From: Pelobacter seleniigenes DSM 18267
GTDB lineage: Bacteria; Desulfobacterota; Desulfuromonadia; Desulfuromonadales; Geopsychrobacteraceae
DNA length: 64,000 bases
Assembly: GCF_000711225.1 (NCBI RefSeq)
Contig: NZ_JOMG01000002.1
Coordinates: 632,501 to 696,500, forward strand
Reading direction: 5' to 3'
The notes under the pieces were generated by a model. That model made no database searches, had not been told where the DNA came from, and saw only the letters and a program-made list of their open reading frames with translations. Both the position numbers and the translations under genes were made by a program. Within the stretch, counting starts at the first letter, position 1, and every line of letters begins with the position of its first letter. This document shows positions 63,323 to 64,000 of this stretch, in pieces.

Positions 63323-63598
63323 TCAGGCCCCTTCCTGGCTGCTGGCTCTTCTGATCGCCGTTTCCAGGCGGGCGGCAATCGCGTAATCGAGGGCGCCCCG
63401 GTCACTGATCTTGATATGCCCACCGGTCACTGACAAGTCGGCCAGAACTTTTTCGACCTGACGTTTGATCAGGTGCTCAAACTGTTTTTTTACCGTTGAA
63501 TCTATTTCTATGCGCAGGTCATCAGCAGGCTCTAAAAAAACCATCAGGTCACTCGACTGCATTGTCCCTGCCTGAGCTTTTCGTGCGATCTCCATCAA
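63323..63598 (-). CDS. citD: citrate lyase acyl carrier protein (gamma subunit)
   Basis: A 91-residue CitD. The prosthetic-group attachment Ser lies at about position 15 in AGTMQSSD, matching AGTLESGD of other CitD proteins. The body (DSTVKKQFEHLIKRQVEKVLADL ... KISDRGALDYAIAARLETAIRRA) is typical. It carries the acetyl/citryl group between CitF and CitE. The start overlaps the citC stop (ATGA). Confidence 0.95.
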   Translation of the reverse strand: MMEIARKAQAGTMQSSDLMVFLEPADDLRIEIDSTVKKQFEHLIKRQVEKVLADLSVTGGHIKISDRGALDYAIAARLETAIRRASSQEGA

Positions 63599-64000
63599 TG
63601 TCTCCTCTGGTAATTCTTCAATGTTTGCAATAGCTCCCGCGCCTGGACCGAACGGAGAAAATTCAGCGTCGTTGCAGGCACAAGCTCTTTCAACGTCTCA
63701 AAAGCTTCACTTTTCAGGGCCTCGCGCACCCGGAACGCGCTGATCGGCTGGTCACCCCGCGCAACCCGGTCCAACTGCACTGTCTCAACATTATACAGGG
63801 CTAAAACCTTATGCATAGTCTCACTGTAAATACGCGTCGTCCGACAGTAGGGTTCGGTCCCGATGAAGCGTTTTTCGATGTTGAAAAAAGGCGCAATATG
63901 CCTCCCGAACAGCTCCAAGTCAACTTCCATCTGAATCAGCTGCTGGTCATCGTCCCGCTTGAGGAAGTAGCCGGGAAAGGTCACCTGACTGATCGCATAG
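63595..64000 (-). CDS. citC: citrate lyase ligase, C-terminal part (gene continues beyond window)
   Basis: About 135 C-terminal residues, open to the window edge (the in-frame GTG at 63984 is internal). Segments FNIEKRFIGTEPYCRTTRIYSETM and ISAFRVREALKSEAFETLKELVPATTLNFL match the nucleotidyltransferase-like C-terminal domain of citrate (pro-3S)-lyase ligase, which acetylates the CitD prosthetic group with acetate and ATP. The HxGH active-site motif expected earlier in the protein is outside the window. It is the most upstream cit gene visible; operon promoter and regulator are not in view. Confidence 0.92.
   Translation of the reverse strand, partial: YAISQVTFPGYFLKRDDDQQLIQMEVDLELFGRHIAPFFNIEKRFIGTEPYCRTTRIYSETMHKVLALYNVETVQLDRVARGDQPISAFRVREALKSEAFETLKELVPATTLNFLRSVQARELLQTLKNYQRRH

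Overview
The window reads as a piece of chromosome from an anaerobic, metal- or electrode-respiring deltaproteobacterium of the Desulfuromonadales type (Geobacter/Desulfuromonas/Pelobacter relatives). The reasons are a cluster of very heme-rich c-type cytochromes, a glnK-amtB pair behind a sigma-54-like promoter, a gatCAB-mtnA-glnE neighbourhood, PATAN/DnaJ and SARP-type response regulators, and a complete-looking citrate lyase operon. The taxonomic assignment is an inference from gene content; no rRNA or tRNA gene was found.

Layout. (1) 3-10381, plus strand: the end of an outer-membrane beta-barrel gene, two CsgG/PelC-like lipoproteins, a SurA/PpiC-type periplasmic chaperone, cytochromes with 26 and 16 CxxCH motifs, an NHL beta-propeller, a membrane-anchored 5-heme cytochrome and a HAMP stub protein. 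Together they look like one locus for exporting and assembling a heme conduit (47 hemes in three proteins). (2) 10470-15671: a cache-GGDEF diguanylate cyclase, amtB-glnK, a TetR regulator with its own operator-promoter, a 185-bp palindromic element and a GNAT acetyltransferase. (3) 15708-17262: about 2.2 tandem copies of a 0.7-kb non-coding repeat full of hairpins. (4) 17361-20171: a small lipoprotein, an ADP-ribosylglycohydrolase homologue that has lost its metal-binding motifs, and a PA2778/PA2779 pair (C39-like peptidase and partner). (5) 20495-26388: a CecR-like TetR regulator divergent from a YbhG-YbhF-YbhS-YbhR type ABC exporter.

(6) 26419-37856: two D-2-hydroxyacid dehydrogenases, two aldo/keto reductases, pyruvate kinase and a sugar-acid operon (DapA-family lyase, GarR, hydroxyacid reductase, GarK, DlgD) feeding glycerate-2-phosphate to pyruvate kinase. 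A FadR-type GntR regulator diverges from it. Between regulator and operon lies a decayed tripartite-transporter binding protein, behind a minus-strand promoter that still looks intact and carries a candidate operator. (7) 38167-41065: two small membrane proteins, a lytic transglycosylase and ttcA. (8) 41109-58888, all minus strand: clc - pcrA/uvrD - a receiver/SARP regulator - mrp - gatC - gatA - gatB - mtnA - glnE - a receiver/PATAN/DnaJ/TPR protein whose phosphorylation-site Asp is Glu. (9) 59137-64000, minus strand: citC (cut by the window edge) - citD - PPC/DUF296 protein - citE - citF - citX - citG. The PPC gene between citD and citE is an unusual passenger.

Best candidates for something new are the 26+16+5 heme conduit locus with its dedicated chaperone and paired CsgG-like lipoproteins, the hairpin-rich tandem repeat, the degenerate DraG homologue, the Glu-substituted receiver fusion and the PPC protein in the citrate lyase operon.
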